Part shown: piece after piece, positions 43,481 through 51,909 of the stretch
Numbering within the stretch: the first letter of the stretch is position 1
Layout of the letters: each line of letters begins with the position of its first letter
Program-made: the position numbers and the translations under genes
Source of the DNA: Alphaproteobacteria bacterium
GTDB lineage: Bacteria; Pseudomonadota; Alphaproteobacteria; Micavibrionales; Micavibrionaceae
Direction of reading: 5' to 3'
Assembly (NCBI GenBank): GCA_020848095.1
Contig: JADLAT010000004.1
Coordinates: 1 to 64,000 of the forward strand
Length of the DNA stretch: 64,000 nt
Notes under the pieces: model-generated
What the model was told of the DNA's origin: nothing
The model's input: only the letters and a program-made list of their open reading frames with translations
The model's database searches: none

Positions 43481-45526
43481 TTATACCGTGTTTTTGATCA
43501 AGCCTTCCCGGCGGAAAAGCGCATCCGGGTCCGCCTCGCGCCCTCGGAAATTGCGATAAAGCACATCCGGTTTTTCCGTCCCGCCCTTGGTCAGGATTTC
43601 TTTTTTATAGGCGCTGGCGGCTTTTTGATCGTATAGCCCTTTTTCTACAAAGAGCTCAAACGTATCGGCATCAAGCACTTCGGCCCATTTATAGCTGTAA
43701 TAGCCCGCGGAATACCCGCCCGCAAAAATATGGGAAAAGCTGGCGGAGACCGGCCCGGCCAGGCGGGGAAACAAAACGGTATCCTTTACCGCTTCATCCT
43801 CAAAGGCCGCAACATCTGTTATTTTTGAAGGGTCGGCTGTGTGCCAGGCCATATCAAGGGTTCCCAGGCTGACCTGCCGCAGGCCGCCCCAGCCAACCAT
43901 GAAGTTCATGGATTTGCGGAGCTTTTCAATAAGCGCCGCCGGAATTTTTTCGCCCGTTTCGTAATGACCGGCAAACATATCCAGCGTTTCCTTTTCATAG
44001 CACCAGTTTTCCTGAACCTGAGAGGGCAATTCTACAAAATCCCAGAGCACCGAAGTGCCGGCCAAAGAGCGATATTTAACATCAGACAAAAGCCCGTGAA
44101 GCGCATGACCCATTTCATGGAATAAGGTTGTGACTTCCCCGTGCGTAAGGAGGGAAGGTTTATCCGGCGTTGGCTTGGTAAAATTGCAGACAATGGCCGT
44201 GACTGGTCGCTCTATCTTGCCGTGGAACAGACCCTGTTCACGATAGGAGGTCATCCAGGCTCCGTCCTTTTTCCCCTTGCGCGGAAAAAAATCGGCAAAC
44301 AAGGTGCCGATAAATTTTTCGCCCTCTTTCTCAAAAAGCTCAAAAACCTGCACGTCCTTATGCCAGATTTCATAACCCTGCGCGGGTTTGAACGCCAGCC
44401 CAAAAAGCTTGCTGAAATGATCGAAGCATCCCTTTAAAACCCGGTCTAATGGCAAATAGGGACGAAAATCCTCGGAGGAAAAATCAAAAGTTTTATGCTT
44501 CAGCTTTTCCGCATAATAAGAAATATCCCATTGCTTGAGATCGTCCAGTCCATCCAGCTTTTTTGCAAAATGCCTAAGGTCCTCAAGATCCTTAAGTGCT
44601 GCGGGTTTATAGGCAGCTTTAAGCTTTTCAATAAAGGCCATAACGGTTTCCGGCTTGCCCGCCATACGGCGTTCCAGAACGTAATCGGCGTGATTTTTAT
44701 AGCCCAGAAGTTTTGCCCGCTCATCTTTCAGGCGAACAATGTTAAGAATATTCTCTGCATTATCATGTGCGCCGCCCCAGCCGCGGGTTCCAAAGGCGCG
44801 CCACATTTTTTCGCGCAGAACTCTATTATCGGCATATTGAACAAAGGGGATATAGCTGGGGTAATCCAGCGTAAAAAGCCAGCCCTCATAACCGCGTTCA
44901 TCGGCGGCATGGCGGGCGGCCTCAATCGCCGAGTCCGGTAATCCGGCCAGATCTTTTTTATCGGTAATGACCATCTCAAAAGCTTCTGCGGATTTGGAGA
45001 CGTTATTCATAAAGGACGGCCCCAGTGTCGAAAGCGCCTGAGAGATTTCCCGCAAGCGGGTTTTCTTTGTCTCATCCAGCAACGCTCCGGCCCGGACGAA
45101 ACCTTTGTAATCATCCTCCAGTAAAGTTCTTTGTTCGCTCGTCAGGGAAAGAGAGTCTATTTTGTCATGCACGGCCTTAACACGGGCAAAGAGCTTCTCA
45201 TCCAGCATGATGTCGCTGGAAAAATCGGCAGTTACCGGCCCGATTTTCTCAGCCAGATCATGTAATTCATCGCCGCCCACGGCGGAAAGCTGATTGTAAA
45301 AAACGCCCGTGACCTGCTCCAGGGCTTCGCCTGCATTTTCCATGGCCTCGATCGTATTGATAAAATCGGGCGTATCGGGGTTGTTTTTGATCGCCTCGTA
45401 TTGCGCGCGGGCTTCTGCAATTGCCGCTTCAACCGCAGGGAAGTAGTCCTCAATCTTTATTTTCTCAAAATCAGGCGCCTTGTTAGGCAGAGTAGAGACT
45501 TGCAAAAGCGGATTATTCGTGGCCAT
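43481..45526 (-). CDS. M3 family zinc metallopeptidase (Dcp/PrlC type)
   Basis: 681 residues, cytoplasmic, no signal peptide. Zinc motif H470-E-M-G-H474 in TLFHEMGHALHG, then the third ligand region about 25 residues on (SVLWDFVELPSQVQENW), and the conserved GYSAGYYSYKW near the end. This family degrades short peptides: oligopeptidase A or dipeptidyl carboxypeptidase. The GYYSYKWAEVLDAD and FVELPSQ patterns fit Dcp best. Confidence 0.93.
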   Translation of the reverse strand: MATNNPLLQVSTLPNKAPDFEKIKIEDYFPAVEAAIAEARAQYEAIKNNPDTPDFINTIEAMENAGEALEQVTGVFYNQLSAVGGDELHDLAEKIGPVTADFSSDIMLDEKLFARVKAVHDKIDSLSLTSEQRTLLEDDYKGFVRAGALLDETKKTRLREISQALSTLGPSFMNNVSKSAEAFEMVITDKKDLAGLPDSAIEAARHAADERGYEGWLFTLDYPSYIPFVQYADNRVLREKMWRAFGTRGWGGAHDNAENILNIVRLKDERAKLLGYKNHADYVLERRMAGKPETVMAFIEKLKAAYKPAALKDLEDLRHFAKKLDGLDDLKQWDISYYAEKLKHKTFDFSSEDFRPYLPLDRVLKGCFDHFSKLFGLAFKPAQGYEIWHKDVQVFELFEKEGEKFIGTLFADFFPRKGKKDGAWMTSYREQGLFHGKIERPVTAIVCNFTKPTPDKPSLLTHGEVTTLFHEMGHALHGLLSDVKYRSLAGTSVLWDFVELPSQVQENWCYEKETLDMFAGHYETGEKIPAALIEKLRKSMNFMVGWGGLRQVSLGTLDMAWHTADPSKITDVAAFEDEAVKDTVLFPRLAGPVSASFSHIFAGGYSAGYYSYKWAEVLDADTFELFVEKGLYDQKAASAYKKEILTKGGTEKPDVLYRNFRGREADPDALFRREGLIKNTV

Positions 45527-45667
45527 AAATATTTCTTCTTTTCAGAAATGAACTCGGTTTCAAGTTGGAGCCTAGCGAAGAGTCTTTTCAAAGAAAAGCA
45601 TTAAGATCTTGGCCATGCCCTAAACACTAAATATGTAGTTTTGAATATCAGATTGAAAAGAGCCTGA

Positions 45668-46360
45668 ATGTCGACCACGCCAAGATCAGAAGTTTTTGAT
45701 GATGTTTATTTCTCCGCGCAGGATGGTCTGGCGGAAACGGAGCATACGTTTCTGGCGGGGAACGATCTGCCCGCACGCTGGGCGGGGTGCTCTGAGTTTA
45801 CAATTGCCGAAACGGGTTTTGGTACGGGGCTGAATTTTCTGGCGGTATGGAAAATGTTTGCCGAAACCGGTGCGGCGGATCAAAAATTGCACTTTATTTC
45901 TTTTGAAAAATTTCCGTTAAGCGCCGCGCAGATCAGAACATATCTCACGCCACTCCTGCTCAGGCCCATTGTCGAAGGGGCGTTTGTAGATTCCCAAGGG
46001 TATAAACCGTTTTTAGAGCAATTTCTTGCGCTCTATACGGAACAATCCGGAACATATGCGCTGGGGGATCGCGTGCGCCTCACATTGATCTTTGAGGATG
46101 TGAATACAGCAATCTCAGCGCTGGATGTTCACGTGGACGCATGGTTTCTGGATGGTTTTAAACCCTCCACCAATCCGGAAATGTGGAACGCGCATGTTTT
46201 TTCTAATATAGCCCGCCTGAGCGTGCCGGGGACGACGCTGGCAACATTCACCGCTGCCGGATTTGTACGCCGCGGACTGGTGGAATCGGGATTTAAAGTA
46301 CAAAAAATCAAAGGCTACGGTACAAAACGCGAGATGACCGTAGGTGTGAAATGCGCGTAG
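45668..46360 (+). CDS. mnmD: tRNA 5-methylaminomethyl-2-thiouridine methyltransferase (MnmD)
   Basis: 230 residues, the stand-alone form of the N-terminal (MTase) domain of MnmC. SAM-binding ETGFGTGLNFLAVW, then FLDGFKPSTNPEMW and TFTAAGFVRRGL, and a final YGTKREM. It methylates nm5s2U34 to mnm5s2U34 in tRNA wobble position. It overlaps the oxidoreductase gene by 10 bases. Confidence 0.92.
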   Translation: MSTTPRSEVFDDVYFSAQDGLAETEHTFLAGNDLPARWAGCSEFTIAETGFGTGLNFLAVWKMFAETGAADQKLHFISFEKFPLSAAQIRTYLTPLLLRPIVEGAFVDSQGYKPFLEQFLALYTEQSGTYALGDRVRLTLIFEDVNTAISALDVHVDAWFLDGFKPSTNPEMWNAHVFSNIARLSVPGTTLATFTAAGFVRRGLVESGFKVQKIKGYGTKREMTVGVKCA

Positions 46361-47412
46361 CAATCATCGGTGCGGGGCTGGCCGGTTGTGCGCTGGCCTA
46401 TGTTTTAAAAAATGCCGGGGCTGAGCCGGTTATTTACGAGGCGGGCGACACCCTTGCCTCCGGTGCTTCGGGCAATCCATCCGGTCTTTATAATCCCAGA
46501 TTGAGTGCAACTTTTAGCCCCGAAGCTGAGTTTTATAGCGGGGCATTTGCGCGCGCGCTCACGGTTTTTTCGGCGCTGACGGGTCTATCGCTTTCCCAAA
46601 GCGTAGCTCAGCCGGATAATATTCTTGATTGGAATCCCTGCGGCGCTCTTCATCTGCTTCATAACGAAAAAAAAGATAAGCAGTTTACGCAAACGGCGCA
46701 GAACTGGCCTGCACCGCGAATGCAACTTTTGGAAGCGCAGGAGGCCAGTGTCATCGCCGGGATTGAAATCAGGCACCGCGCACTTTATCTGCCTGATTCG
46801 GGTACAATCAGCCCCCGCAAGCTCTGTGAATTCTATGCGCAGGGCGTGGAGGTACACACAAATGCCCCGCTATCTTCGGCCGCCGCCGCCGGGTTGGAAG
46901 GCGCAGATATTCTGGTTTTGGCCTGTGGTATGGGTGTTTCGCATTTCAGGCCGGAAATGCCGCTTCGCCCCGTGCGCGGTCAGCTCAGCTTTGCTAAGGC
47001 CAGCCTGCAATCGGTAAAACTAAGAACCAATTTATGCTATAGCGGGCATATTTCTGCTCCGCTGCGCGGGATGCACGTGCTGGGCTCAACCTTTCATAAA
47101 AACGTAAATCATGCGCATATTTCACCTGATGACGATGCTGAAAATCTATTAAAACTGGAGGAGAGCATTCCTGCACTCTCCGGGCTGGAAACTGAGGGAA
47201 GCCGGGCGGCGGTGCGGACCACATCGCGTGATCATTTTCCGGTTGTAGGCCGTTTGGAAGACAGGCTCTATATTTCAACCGCTCATGGGTCGCATGGTAT
47301 TTTAAGTACGTTGCTCTCGGCAGAGATTATCGCCGCCATGATTTTAGGTCGCCCCTCCCCGGTTTCAGAAAAAGTGCGGCAGCGGCTTTCTCCGGCGCGG
47401 TTTTCTTCCTGA
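46351..47412 (+). CDS. mnmC: FAD-dependent tRNA cmnm5s2U34 oxidoreductase (MnmC C-terminal domain)
   Basis: 353 residues of the DAO fold: AIIGAGLAGCALAYVL, SGNPSGLYNPRLS, LRPVRGQLSF and a final GSHGILSTLLSAEIIAAMI. It removes the carboxymethyl group from cmnm5s2U34, giving the substrate for MnmD. In E. coli both activities are one polypeptide; here they are two genes with a 10-base overlap (ATG 46351, TAG 46358-46360). Confidence 0.92.
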   Translation: MRVAIIGAGLAGCALAYVLKNAGAEPVIYEAGDTLASGASGNPSGLYNPRLSATFSPEAEFYSGAFARALTVFSALTGLSLSQSVAQPDNILDWNPCGALHLLHNEKKDKQFTQTAQNWPAPRMQLLEAQEASVIAGIEIRHRALYLPDSGTISPRKLCEFYAQGVEVHTNAPLSSAAAAGLEGADILVLACGMGVSHFRPEMPLRPVRGQLSFAKASLQSVKLRTNLCYSGHISAPLRGMHVLGSTFHKNVNHAHISPDDDAENLLKLEESIPALSGLETEGSRAAVRTTSRDHFPVVGRLEDRLYISTAHGSHGILSTLLSAEIIAAMILGRPSPVSEKVRQRLSPARFSS

Positions 47413-47441
47413 GCACTTTTTTTTTGCGCTATAATCCACGC

Positions 47442-48146
47442 ATGTCTATACAGCCAGAACTCACCCCGGAACTCATTCTCGAAGCCTATCGTCAGGGCCT
47501 GTTCCCGATGGCCTATAGCGCGGACAGCAAGCAGGTACATTGGGTGAGGCCGGAAATGCGCGGCCAGCTTTCTATTCCGAATCTGCACATTCCCGGCAAG
47601 CTTGGAAAAACACTTCTGGCAGGAAAAATACGGGGTTTCCCTTATGAGGTTAGAATCAATACCGCCTTTGCGGAGGTGATTACGGCCTGTGCCCGGTTGA
47701 GCGAAAAACGGGCGGAGACATGGATCAATCAGGGCATAATAGAAAGTTATTGCGCGCTTCATGCGCTGGGCCGGGCGCATAGCGTGGAGTGCTGGCGGGA
47801 AGGCAAGCTGATCGGCGGCTTGTACGGACTGGCTCTGGGCGGTGCTTTTTTCGGGGAAAGTATGTTCAGCCGGGAAAGCAACGCCAGTAAAATTGCTTTG
47901 GTACATTTGGCGGCACGGCTTTGGCAGGGGGGATTTACTGTTTTAGATACGCAGTTTGTTAACCCGCATCTCCTGCAATTTGGGGTCTATGAAGTGCCGG
48001 ACAAGGAATATATGAAACAGCTGAAGATGGCTTTGTCACAACAGGCAGACTTTCTTCTGGCTGGCGTAGAGGAGCGCAGCCTTATCAGGGCTTATTTAAA
48101 AGCGCATTCATGCGATCGGAAGGCAAAATTGAGAAGCCTGCAATAA
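47442..48146 (+). CDS. aat: Leucyl/phenylalanyl-tRNA--protein transferase
   Basis: 234 residues. Adds Leu or Phe to proteins with N-terminal Lys or Arg, marking them for ClpAP. Family blocks: AYRQGLFPMAY, WVRPEMRGQL, ETWINQGIIESYCALHALGRAHSVE, GGLYGLALGGAFFGESMFSRESNASKIAL and LDTQFVNPHL. ATG 47442 is preferred; the frame extends six codons to a TTG at 47424. No strong ribosome site. Confidence 0.94.
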   Translation: MSIQPELTPELILEAYRQGLFPMAYSADSKQVHWVRPEMRGQLSIPNLHIPGKLGKTLLAGKIRGFPYEVRINTAFAEVITACARLSEKRAETWINQGIIESYCALHALGRAHSVECWREGKLIGGLYGLALGGAFFGESMFSRESNASKIALVHLAARLWQGGFTVLDTQFVNPHLLQFGVYEVPDKEYMKQLKMALSQQADFLLAGVEERSLIRAYLKAHSCDRKAKLRSLQ

Positions 48147-48288
48147 ATTTTAATCGCGCTAGATACAATATTTGTAAAAAACTTTGCAAGGGGTTCAGTG
48201 TTTTTTCTTGCCTTATCCCCAAAAACAAGGTTTACTGCGCAACGATCTTTGGACTACTTCGCGCTTTGAATACTTGAATAAACAAGCC

Positions 48289-48320
48289 TATCAGCCGAAT
48301 ACTACCCCAAGGAGCTGATA
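48289..48320 (+). promoter_or_regulatory. Hairpin in the cold-shock gene leader
   Basis: TATCAGC (48289-48295) pairs with GCTGATA (48314-48320) around 18 bases that include an AAGGAG. It lies ~30 bases before the csp start in a 205-base gap (48147-48351). Leaders of cold-shock genes often fold in a temperature-dependent way; that is inference here. Confidence 0.35.
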
Positions 48321-48351
48321 AACTAACTCAAACGCGAAGGAGTATCGCAAT

Positions 48352-48555
48352 ATGGCTACCGGAACAGTAAAATGGTTTAATAACGATAAAGGTTACGGCT
48401 TTGTCGTTCCTGATGATGGCAGTAAAGATATTTTCGTTCATATCTCCGCTGTTGAAGCAGCAGGGATGAGAACCCTTAACGAAGGGCAAAAGCTGTCCTA
48501 CGATCTGCAGGAAAATCGCGGCAAGCAAGCTGCAACAAATCTGAAAGCTATTTAA
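48352..48555 (+). CDS. Cold-shock protein, CspA family
   Basis: 67 residues, a single cold-shock domain: GTVKWFNNDKGYGFVVPDDG (RNP1 KGYGFV), DIFVHISAV (RNP2 FVHI). Single-stranded nucleic-acid chaperone. GAAGGAG lies 9 bases before ATG 48352. Followed by a strong terminator. Confidence 0.97.
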   Translation: MATGTVKWFNNDKGYGFVVPDDGSKDIFVHISAVEAAGMRTLNEGQKLSYDLQENRGKQAATNLKAI

Positions 48556-48613
48556 GCTTCATCGGGAATGCCTTTGTTCGTCTAGGACGAAGCATTTCTT
48601 CAAAAAATACCAT

Positions 48614-48650
48614 AGCGCCCCTTGTTTTGATGAGGGGCGCTGTTTTTTTT
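48614..48650 (+). terminator. Intrinsic terminator of the csp gene
   Basis: AGCGCCCCT (48614-48622) pairs with AGGGGCGCT (48633-48641), followed by a run of eight T from 48643. Confidence 0.92.
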
Positions 48651-48697
48651 TAGGCAAGTCTTTTCTGTGGCAGATAAAATCCCGGTCTAAGTTTAAA

Positions 48698-49042
48698 TCA
48701 GGACAGTGACATCGGCGCCATCGTAATGCCGCCGCCATGCATAACGGAACCCTCGGGGAGGCGTTGCATAGCATCTTTGAGCTTTTCTCCGGTTTCTGCG
48801 CCGCAATCGTCCACCATAAGCTGTGCCAGGTGGCGCAATGTCGGGTTGCCCTCGTCCGAGGCCCACGCCGGTCTGTAGCCTACCCGCGTATCTTCAAAAC
48901 GGCTGCCTGTATCGCGCCAGATGAAGCTGCCTTTGTCCTCTATGGTTATTTCCTGACCGCCGAAAACGCTCGTTAAGGTGTCCTGAAGTGTTTTCATATC
49001 AGCTTGCGTGCGCGCCCAAAGATCAATGATTGTAGATGCCAT
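48698..49042 (-). CDS. Conserved-looking small protein of unknown function
   Basis: 114 residues from ATG 49042, with AGGAG 8 bases upstream; the frame to 49090 is not needed. Soluble, no signal. Contains SFIWRDTGSRFEDTRVGYRP and ends GGGITMAPMSLS. I do not recognise it. The first helix (STIIDLWARTQADMKTLQDTL) could pack as a dimer. Stands alone between csp and the chemoreceptor. Confidence 0.65.
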   Translation of the reverse strand: MASTIIDLWARTQADMKTLQDTLTSVFGGQEITIEDKGSFIWRDTGSRFEDTRVGYRPAWASDEGNPTLRHLAQLMVDDCGAETGEKLKDAMQRLPEGSVMHGGGITMAPMSLS

Positions 49043-49640
49043 TTTTATTACTCCTGTATGTAGTTTTAAAACGTCATCCTGTCGATGCATCCAGTTTTAT
49101 GCATGGCAGATAGAACTGGGTAACATAGGGGGGCTTTTCACGTCAATGATATTTTTATGTATAATAATACATATTTTAGTAAAGCGCTGCGGTGCGATAT
49201 CGCAGTGCACACAAAACGTCCCTATTTCTCTGGTTTTACATTTGCGTTCATTTTTATAGGTGGTTCGGGATTTAATTTTAAATGCTTGTGGATAAACGCG
49301 CTTGCTTATCTCGTTTTAATGAATGCAGGCAAGTTAGAAAGAGTGTTTGGGCTTGTCACAATTAATGCACTGTGCCTTTAATACGATGCGCCATTGCTCC
49401 TGTTTCACACTCATGCTATTCTTCCCTTTAGAACTTGAGGGCACAACGAATGCGCCTTGCTAAAAGTTCCTGAAATTTAAGGTCTTCTTTGAATGTAGGC
49501 CTTTGCCTTGTTACTAATTGTCTTTTTGCTTATTGCGTACATTAATAATTTATTCAGCGAATCGCTCTAACATATTTTTAGAGGTGCTGCGTCTTTGTCT
49601 GCGTTATATATCCGCACAAATCCTTTAGGAGAAATTTAAG
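49043..49640. other. 598-base gap before the chemoreceptor
   Basis: No gene I can support; two short plus-strand frames lack ribosome sites and known domains. Two perfect palindromes stand out: ATGTAT-AATA-ATACAT (49157-49172) and TGCGATATCGCA (49193-49204). They may be regulator sites for the flanking genes. The chemoreceptor's ribosome site AGGAG is at 49627-49631. Confidence 0.4.
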
Positions 49641-51695
49641 ATGAATAACATCATTAAAAATATGAAGATATCGCAGGCAATTCTGCTTGTGGCGCTGGTG
49701 CCGACTATTGTAGCCACTATTTTTTCCGGCCAATTGATAATAAGGGAAACGCACACGGCCCATGAGCTTGATCGGCTTTCATCGCTGACGGAGTTGACGG
49801 TGATCATGAGCAGTCTGATTCATGAACAACAAAAGGAACGGGGCGCAACGGCTGTCTTTTTAGGCAGTGAAGGTACAACGTTTAGAAAAGAGACCGGAGA
49901 TCAGCGTCAGGAAACCAACAAAAGACGCGCAGATTTTGAAGGGATTTTAGCAAGTTTTGATATGCAATCCTTCGATACGGGATTTCAGGAGAGGCTCGAA
50001 TCCTACCGGGCGATGCTGGCAAAGCTGGAGGGAATTCGGTCCGCAGCTGACTCTCTTTCCATTCCGGCGGCGGAGTCCTCCGGATACTATACGGCATTAA
50101 ACGCCGAAGCCTTGAATTTTGTTAGCTATATAGGAACGATGAGCCCTAATGCTAAAATCATGGCCAGCATTATTTCCTATACGAATTTTATGCTGGGTAA
50201 GGAGCAGGTGGGCGTTGAGCGCGCGGTCGGTGCCGCTGGCTTTGCCGCTGGGCGTTTTTCTCCGGAATCGCTGGATAAGTTGAAAGGATTGATTTCAACA
50301 CAAAATGCCTATTTTAAAATCTTCATGAGCTATGGAACGCCGGAGCAAGGCGCCCTTTTAACAGATTTTAATGCGGGTGCTGTCGCACAAAGAGTTGATA
50401 AGTACCGCGGCATAGCCATAGGTAGCGCCCTTACGGATGATCTTCAAGGGGTCAAGGGCAGCATGTGGTATGAGGCCATTACAGAAAAAATAAACGGCTT
50501 GAAAGTGATCGAGGATAAGCTGGCTTCGGACCTGGCGAATCAGATGAGCACTATCCAAAATTCAGCCCTGGCTTCGCAGAGAAACGGCATTATCATGGTC
50601 GTTGTGGCCTTGCTCGGTACGTTCCTGCTGTGCTGGACGATCATCCGGACCATTAATGCGTCTTTCCGGAATGTGGTTTCTACTATGGGTGAATTGTCGG
50701 CTGGAAATCTTGAAATCGTGCTGCCGCCCGTTACGCGCAATGAACTGGGCGAGATGGTAAACGCACTTGAGGTCTTCCAGAAGAATGGAATTGAGCGCAG
50801 AAAAATGATGGAAGCTGAGGAGATGGAGAATCAGGCCAAGCTCGAGCGAACTAAAAAAATAGAAGGCTTGATTGGGAATTTTGACAACAAATCCACAGAG
50901 CTTCTTAGAAGTCTTGCCGCTGCGGCAACGGAGATGGAGGCAACGTCCCAGTCGATGAGCGCCATTGCTGAGGAAACCACGAAGCAGGCAACGGCTGTAT
51001 CTGAAACGGCAAATCAGGCCGGAGCCAATGTGAACAACGTTGCTTCCGCAACGGAAGAACTCTCAGCCTCTATTCAGGACATCGCTAAACAGATCAGCAT
51101 CACAACCGAAAAAACTAAAATTGCATCCAATTCAGTGGTCCAGACTCAGGAAATTATGGAACGTCTGTCCGGTGCGGCTGGTAAAATCGGTGAGGTGATT
51201 GAACTGATTACCGGGATTGCCGAGCAGACCAATCTTCTCGCACTGAACGCGACCATTGAATCTGCGCGGGCAGGGGAAGCTGGCAAGGGCTTCGCTGTGG
51301 TGGCCAACGAAGTTAAGGCGCTTGCAACGGAAACGCAGAAGGCGACGGATGAAATTGCATCGGTTATTAAAAGCGTTCAGCAGGAAACCAAGGAATCTGT
51401 GCAGGCCATCGAGGGGATCAGTCGGATTATTGAGGAGTTGAATGAGACTTCAACCGCCATTGCTGCTGCCATGGAAGAGCAAACTTCAGCCACGCGGGAA
51501 ATTTCCCGTAACGTGCAGGAGGCCTCAAGCGGTACGACCGAGGTTACAAGCAACATCACAAGCGTTAGCAATGCGGCGCAGGAATCGGGCAAGGCCGCGC
51601 ATGAGGTGCTGGAAGTTGCCAGACGTCTGGCGGATGAGTCCCAGTCCATGCGCTCTGAAGTGGAAGCCTTCCTCAAGGATATTCGTGCGGCTTAA
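49641..51695 (+). CDS. Methyl-accepting chemotaxis protein with NIT-like sensor domain
   Basis: 684 residues. Membrane segment ~12-32; periplasmic ~35-310 resembling the nitrate/nitrite-sensing NIT domain (PF08376: [32 protein letters not shown]); second membrane segment ~314-335 ([19 protein letters not shown]); HAMP (~337-390); and a long coiled-coil signalling domain whose hairpin tip reads [21 protein letters not shown]. It relays ligand binding to CheA/CheW, none of which are in the window. Ligand is only presumed. Followed by a terminator. Confidence 0.92.
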   Translation: MNNIIKNMKISQAILLVALVPTIVATIFSGQLIIRETHTAHELDRLSSLTELTVIMSSLIHEQQKERGATAVFLGSEGTTFRKETGDQRQETNKRRADFEGILASFDMQSFDTGFQERLESYRAMLAKLEGIRSAADSLSIPAAESSGYYTALNAEALNFVSYIGTMSPNAKIMASIISYTNFMLGKEQVGVERAVGAAGFAAGRFSPESLDKLKGLISTQNAYFKIFMSYGTPEQGALLTDFNAGAVAQRVDKYRGIAIGSALTDDLQGVKGSMWYEAITEKINGLKVIEDKLASDLANQMSTIQNSALASQRNGIIMVVVALLGTFLLCWTIIRTINASFRNVVSTMGELSAGNLEIVLPPVTRNELGEMVNALEVFQKNGIERRKMMEAEEMENQAKLERTKKIEGLIGNFDNKSTELLRSLAAAATEMEATSQSMSAIAEETTKQATAVSETANQAGANVNNVASATEELSASIQDIAKQISITTEKTKIASNSVVQTQEIMERLSGAAGKIGEVIELITGIAEQTNLLALNATIESARAGEAGKGFAVVANEVKALATETQKATDEIASVIKSVQQETKESVQAIEGISRIIEELNETSTAIAAAMEEQTSATREISRNVQEASSGTTEVTSNITSVSNAAQESGKAAHEVLEVARRLADESQSMRSEVEAFLKDIRAA

Positions 51696-51727
51696 CGCTT
51701 TTTTAGGGTATTAGCCTTTCAAAAAAT

Positions 51728-51766
51728 AAAAAAGGGGAGAGAACCAAGGGTTTTCTCTCCTTTTTT
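51728..51766 (+). terminator. Intrinsic terminator of the chemoreceptor gene
   Basis: AAAAAAGGGGAGAGAA (51728-51743) pairs with TTCTCTCCTTTTTT (51753-51766), with G-U pairs, 32 bases after the stop. Confidence 0.85.
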
Positions 51767-51909
51767 CTGAAATACGAACTGCCTATTGCTCCGCTCTTTA
51801 TTTTTAATTTTCGTGCTTAAATTTGCTAATCTTTGCTTAAGAGATAGCTGCTATCATATGCTATGGTGTGCAGTGTGCTGCCAGAGTTTCATACGGGTGC
51901 ATAATTTAG

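Noticed and set aside
49157..49381. 74-codon plus-strand frame with hydrophobic residues
   Set aside because: No ribosome site and no recognisable domain; starts inside a palindrome.
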